A stretch of DNA of 7,980 nucleotides from Acidaminococcaceae bacterium (lineage in GTDB: Bacteria > Bacillota > Negativicutes > Acidaminococcales > Acidaminococcaceae). Within the stretch, counting starts at the first letter, position 1. Each line of letters opens with the position of its first letter. The position numbers and the translations under genes are program-made. A model generated the notes under the pieces. The model did not search any database. It was not told the DNA's origin and saw only the letters and a list, made by a program, of their open reading frames with translations. The stretch is taken from the NCBI GenBank assembly GCA_028693975.1, contig JAQUUF010000047.1, positions 1-7,980 of the forward strand, given 5' to 3'. Shown here one piece after another: positions 5,540 through 7,980 of the stretch.

Positions 5540-6475
5540 TTACCCTTCCGGCAGTAATTCCTCATCAGGAACTGCCGGTGCGGGCTTTTTTTGTTTGGCT
5601 AAGGAGAGAGTAACGACACCCGTCATAATAAGGGCACAGGCTACTATCTTAACCGTGGTTACTGATTCGCCCAAGAGGAGTACGCCGCAGACGATACTGG
5701 TAATGGGCTCGAAAGTTGTCAGAGTAGCTGCGGTAGAAGCACCTACATGTTTGATGCCGATTTGTAGCAGTGATAGAGCTACGACGGTACATAAGAGTGC
5801 GAAGACCGTAGAGATAACCCAAGACTTAGGTGTCAGGGTAGAGAGGGTCAGCTGTCCGTTGGCGGTGCCAAAAATACCCATAGCGATGGAACTGGTGGCG
5901 GCTACGTAGAAGCTGATTTTGAAAACAGGCTGATTTTTCAGGCCACTCTTATCCATGTAGATAATATAAAAAGCATAAGTCATACCAGAAGCTACAGCGA
6001 GGATAAGTCCTAAAAACATATTGCCATTGAGACCGGCACTCATATCGACACCAAAGAAGAAACAACCTATGCCGGAAGTGGCTATTAATAAAGCTATAAT
6101 CTTTTGCAGTCCCAGCTTTTCTTTGTAGAATAGCACGCAGCCAATAGTTACAAAAACTGGATAAATAAAGTGAATAGTTGTGGCGATGCCTACATCGATT
6201 AAGGAAAAAGCGATGAAAAGCATCCAAGTAGTGACGGCGTTGCCGATACCGCCTAGAATAGCCAAGCTAGCCAATTCTTTGGCAGTTACTCGCAGAGATA
6301 TTTTTTGTTGCCACAAGATAAGCAACAGAATAGGCAAGCTTAAGAAATTACGCAAAAAGGTAAGAGTAATGGGATTGCTACCGCCTTCTCCATAGGTCAT
6401 GGGCCCTAAGGTAAAAGCAAAACCAAAGGTTATAGCGGAGAGCATGGTCAGAAGAATTCCTTTTGTATTTGTCAT
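5540..6475 (-). CDS. EamA/DMT-superfamily transporter
   Basis: Inner-membrane protein of the drug/metabolite transporter superfamily. The 311 residues form two EamA repeats (about 5-141 and 150-292) with ten predicted helices, roughly at 5-24, 35-54, 68-89, 96-116, 124-141, 150-172, 184-202, 216-238, 245-267 and 273-293. The second repeat carries the typical late motif TTFEPITSIVCGVLLLGE (253-270). A short charged, proline-rich tail (KQKKPAPAVPDEELLPEG) follows. The ATG has an AAAGGAG site 7 bases upstream. It lies 55 bases after the creatininase-family gene on the same strand and is probably co-transcribed with it, so it may export or import a substrate or product of that enzyme. Members carry amino acids, nucleobases and many other metabolites, and the sequence does not reveal which. 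Confidence 0.92.
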   Translation of the reverse strand: MTNTKGILLTMLSAITFGFAFTLGPMTYGEGGSNPITLTFLRNFLSLPILLLILWQQKISLRVTAKELASLAILGGIGNAVTTWMLFIAFSLIDVGIATTIHFIYPVFVTIGCVLFYKEKLGLQKIIALLIATSGIGCFFFGVDMSAGLNGNMFLGLILAVASGMTYAFYIIYMDKSGLKNQPVFKISFYVAATSSIAMGIFGTANGQLTLSTLTPKSWVISTVFALLCTVVALSLLQIGIKHVGASTAATLTTFEPITSIVCGVLLLGESVTTVKIVACALIMTGVVTLSLAKQKKPAPAVPDEELLPEG

Positions 6476-6489
6476 GATTATACTCCTTT

Positions 6490-6522
6490 ACGGACAGGAG
6501 CAGGCTGGCTGCTCCCTTCCGT
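6490..6522 (-). repeat. Strong intercistronic hairpin between the creatininase and EamA genes
   Basis: On the minus strand GGAGCAG pairs with CTGCTCC (7 bp, 5-base loop, 6497-6503 with 6509-6515) and, after a 2x2 internal loop, ACGGA pairs with TCCGT (6518-6522 with 6490-6494). There is no T run after it. The hairpin ends immediately before the AAAGGAG ribosome site of the EamA gene, so it may mark mRNA processing, stabilise the upstream message or set the expression ratio of the two genes. Confidence 0.7.
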
Positions 6523-6530
6523 GAGGTTGA

Positions 6531-7280
6531 TTAAAATTCTTTTTTGCAGATCTTTACTAATTCGTCCAACACGCTGTCGATGATAATATTGCCGCGCTCT
6601 GCGGAAGAAGATTTGGCTGGAGCCAATACACCTGTAGGAGGAACTGCATCCTTGGGCACGGGGTAAATATGATAGGGGCAAGGAGTAGCGCCTTGTGCGT
6701 CTACCATACGGTCTTCATGCACTAATTCCGGAGCAAAAGCCATCATTAGAGAGGTTTCGGTTACAGCGGCATGCTCAAAAGCCCAACCGGGGAAGGGAAC
6801 TTCGTCAAATACTTTATCAATAATATCCAAAGGCATGGGATCCCACCAGTTAGTGATTAGAACCTTAGCTCTGTCGCCATATTTTTGGGCAATTAAATCT
6901 ACTGCTTCACAAACAAAAGCTTCGTTTTCAAAATGGCAGCTAAGAACCATAATCTTCTTAACGCCGTCTTTGATTAATTCTTCCAGAATATCATAGGTCA
7001 AGCTAACTAGAGTGGCACCATTCAAATCAACAGTACCGGGGAAAAGAGGGCCGCCACCGGATAATGGTTTTGATTTGTAACCATAATTCAAAGCTGGTGC
7101 TACAATGCCGTTCACGCGCTCTGCTAATCTCTCAGCAAAACCATTAGCCAAAACAGTATCTACACTCAAAGGAAGATGGGGACCATGTTGCTCACAAGCG
7201 CCAATCGGTAAAATCGTAATTGCTTCCTCTTTAATCTTTGCATTAAATTCCATCCAAGTCATTTCTGTCATTTTAATCAT
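6531..7280 (-). CDS. Creatininase-family amidohydrolase (creatinine amidohydrolase-like)
   Basis: Likely cytoplasmic two-metal amidohydrolase; the prototype interconverts creatinine and creatine by opening the ring. In 249 residues the family motifs appear in order: PIGACEQHGPHLPLSVD (25-41), a glycine-rich GGGPLFPGTVDL stretch (75-86), LSCHFEN (113-119) and WAFEHAAVTETS (166-177). Candidate metal ligands E30, H32, D41, H116 and E118 have the same spacing as E34, H36, D45, H120 and E122 of Pseudomonas creatininase (numbering recalled). W146, W166 and H170 also line up with its W154, W174 and H178. Differences are SC for the usual NG before the His, and Phe for Tyr121. The ATG at 7280 has an AAAGGGG site 9 bases upstream; later ATGs are too far from it. 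The family also includes formamide and peptide amidohydrolases, so creatinine is likely but not certain. It is first of a pair with the EamA transporter. Confidence 0.88.
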   Translation of the reverse strand: MIKMTEMTWMEFNAKIKEEAITILPIGACEQHGPHLPLSVDTVLANGFAERLAERVNGIVAPALNYGYKSKPLSGGGPLFPGTVDLNGATLVSLTYDILEELIKDGVKKIMVLSCHFENEAFVCEAVDLIAQKYGDRAKVLITNWWDPMPLDIIDKVFDEVPFPGWAFEHAAVTETSLMMAFAPELVHEDRMVDAQGATPCPYHIYPVPKDAVPPTGVLAPAKSSSAERGNIIIDSVLDELVKICKKEF

Positions 7281-7334
7281 TTTCGTAAACCCCTTTCACG
7301 GATTATATTGGTAGTAATTATTGCTGTGTTGCGT

Positions 7335-7351
7335 CTACCTTTATTAGGTAG
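7335..7351. repeat. Inverted repeat CTACCT-5-AGGTAG
   Basis: Two perfect 6-base arms (7335-7340 and 7346-7351) around TTATT, about 55 bases upstream of the creatininase-like start. It could be an operator or a small RNA hairpin in that gene's leader. No T run follows on either strand. Confidence 0.45.
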
Positions 7352-7413
7352 GGTTCTTGCTTGTGCGTTACGGTGACAAAGAATTCCGTATTTGGTTCGT
7401 TTCTTAACCAGTA

Positions 7414-7433
7414 ACAGTAGCTAGCTTTACTGT
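7414..7433. repeat. Inverted repeat ACAGTA-8-TACTGT, candidate operator
   Basis: Perfect 6-base arms (7414-7419 and 7428-7433) flank an 8-base spacer, with arm centres 14 bases apart; a second palindrome, AGCTAGCT (7419-7426), sits inside. It lies in the middle of the divergent region, where one regulator dimer could act on both genes. No known motif is recognised. Confidence 0.45.
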
Positions 7434-7500
7434 GCCTTAAGTATAGCCTTAGGCAGGGTGTGTTTACAATATGCAACTTAGCCAAGTATTTAGTGGCTTT

Positions 7501-7519
7501 TGCACAAAAAAATGCACAA
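7501..7519. repeat. Tandem direct repeat TGCACAA, 12-base period
   Basis: TGCACAA occurs at 7501-7507 and 7513-7519, separated by five A residues and flanked on both sides by A/T-rich sequence. It lies about 130 bases before the CodA-like start. Direct repeats near one helical turn apart can be activator sites, but 7 bases may also recur by chance. Confidence 0.35.
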
Positions 7520-7646
7520 GTAAAAGAGGGATTTTTTGGTGTAAATAACTAATGCTTTTTGGAGCTCAACCTGCTAGACTAAAACGCGACAAAGGTTTCC
7601 GTTATATTGTTTACTTGACTGGATTAAAAAGTGAGGAGACTTTATA

Positions 7647-7980
7647 ATGAAAACAACATTATTTATTAACGCTAAGATTAAAGGCCAAGCAGGCCTGCAA
7701 GACATCTATGTAGTAGATGGTAAGTTTGATCAAATCGGTGTAGGTTTGGCAGCACAAGTAAAAGCAGATAAGATAGTAGACTTGGAAGGTAAACTGGTAG
7801 TTCCACCTTATTGCGACCCACATATTCATTTGGATTATGTGTTCACTGCTCTTAATCCGGCAGCTGCCAACAAAACAGGTTCTTTATTTGAAGGAATCCA
7901 ACGTTGGTCCGAGACCAAAGGCGGCCTCTCTATTGAAGAGATTAAAACTCGCGCTAAGATTGCTATGAAGAAAGAAATCC
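7647..7980 (+). CDS. codA: CodA-like cytosine/creatinine deaminase, N-terminal part
   Basis: The gene runs off the window after 111 codons; the E. coli CodA family has about 425 residues, so roughly the first quarter is present. It shows the amidohydrolase-superfamily start: a small beta domain with INAKI and VVDGKFDQIG, then LVVPPYCDPHIHLD (50-63) with the metal-binding pair H59 and H61. Compared with remembered E. coli CodA, IPPFVEPHIHLD and SGTLFEGIERWAE are closely matched here by VPPYCDPHIHLD and TGSLFEGIQRWSE. CodA-type enzymes deaminate cytosine to uracil; some act on creatinine, giving N-methylhydantoin, and others on related cyclic compounds. The ATG has GAGGAG 8 bases upstream. It is divergent from a creatininase-like gene, which makes a nitrogen-ring substrate plausible. 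The substrate-determining residues lie beyond the window. Confidence 0.85.
   Translation, partial: MKTTLFINAKIKGQAGLQDIYVVDGKFDQIGVGLAAQVKADKIVDLEGKLVVPPYCDPHIHLDYVFTALNPAAANKTGSLFEGIQRWSETKGGLSIEEIKTRAKIAMKKEI

Larger units (their letters stand above)
7281..7646. other. 366-base divergent control region between the creatininase-like and CodA-like genes
   Basis: No gene is seen here. It separates two divergently transcribed genes and must hold both promoters, but no convincing -35/-10 pair stands out for either: candidates are TATATT (7603-7608) on the plus strand and TTTACA (7463-7468) with a weak partner. It contains several symmetric elements (7335-7351, 7414-7433, 7446-7454) and a tandem repeat (7501-7519), listed separately where strongest. 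The plus-strand gene is preceded by GTGAGGAGA (7631-7639). A regulator-activated promoter would explain the lack of a strong constitutive one. Confidence 0.6.

Noticed and set aside
6478..6681. 67-codon minus-strand open frame overlapping the end of the creatininase-like gene
   Set aside because: It is an alternative frame over a well-supported gene and has no family features.
7302..7307. TATAAT on the minus strand before the creatininase-like gene
   Set aside because: The -35 position is poor and the transcript would start within the ribosome site, leaving almost no leader. It might still act, but I would not annotate it.
7643..7648. TTGACT (7615-7620) with TATAAT (7643-7648) as a promoter
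   Set aside because: The spacing is 22 bases and the TATAAT overlaps the start codon of the CodA-like gene, so a transcript would begin inside the gene.

Overview
The window looks like chromosomal DNA of an anaerobic, low-to-mid GC Firmicute, most likely one of the Negativicutes (an Acidaminococcaceae-type organism such as Phascolarctobacterium is my guess, not a demonstrated identity). Reasons: the classic Firmicute order thrS-infC-rpmI-rplT, the tail of what looks like a T-box leader before thrS, strong GGAGG-type ribosome sites, and a SatP-family acetate/succinate permease next to the translation genes.

Left part (1-3329): threonyl-tRNA synthetase, preceded by the terminator hairpin of its leader, then a well-formed promoter and a structured, terminator-containing leader in front of the infC-rpmI-rplT operon (IF3, L35, L20). 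This leader is a good candidate for L20-dependent attenuation as known in Bacillus subtilis. infC has no usable ATG; the best start by ribosome-site spacing is a rare ATA codon.

Middle (3330-5443): two single-gene units on the plus strand, each with its own promoter and intrinsic terminator: a six-helix SatP-type permease and a PucR-family transcription regulator. The PucR terminator is symmetric enough to serve the convergent gene as well.

Right part (5540-7980): a minus-strand pair, a creatininase-family amidohydrolase followed by an EamA-type ten-helix transporter, is divergent from a plus-strand CodA-like cytosine/creatinine deaminase that runs off the window. The 366-base region between the divergent genes carries several inverted and direct repeats that could be operators. 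Together these genes suggest salvage or breakdown of a small cyclic nitrogen compound (creatinine, cytosine or a related hydantoin/pyrimidine), with the PucR protein as a possible regulator. This is the most interesting idea in the window, but it is an inference from gene families and arrangement.

I see no tRNA or rRNA gene, CRISPR array, insertion sequence, phage gene or sign of recent transfer.
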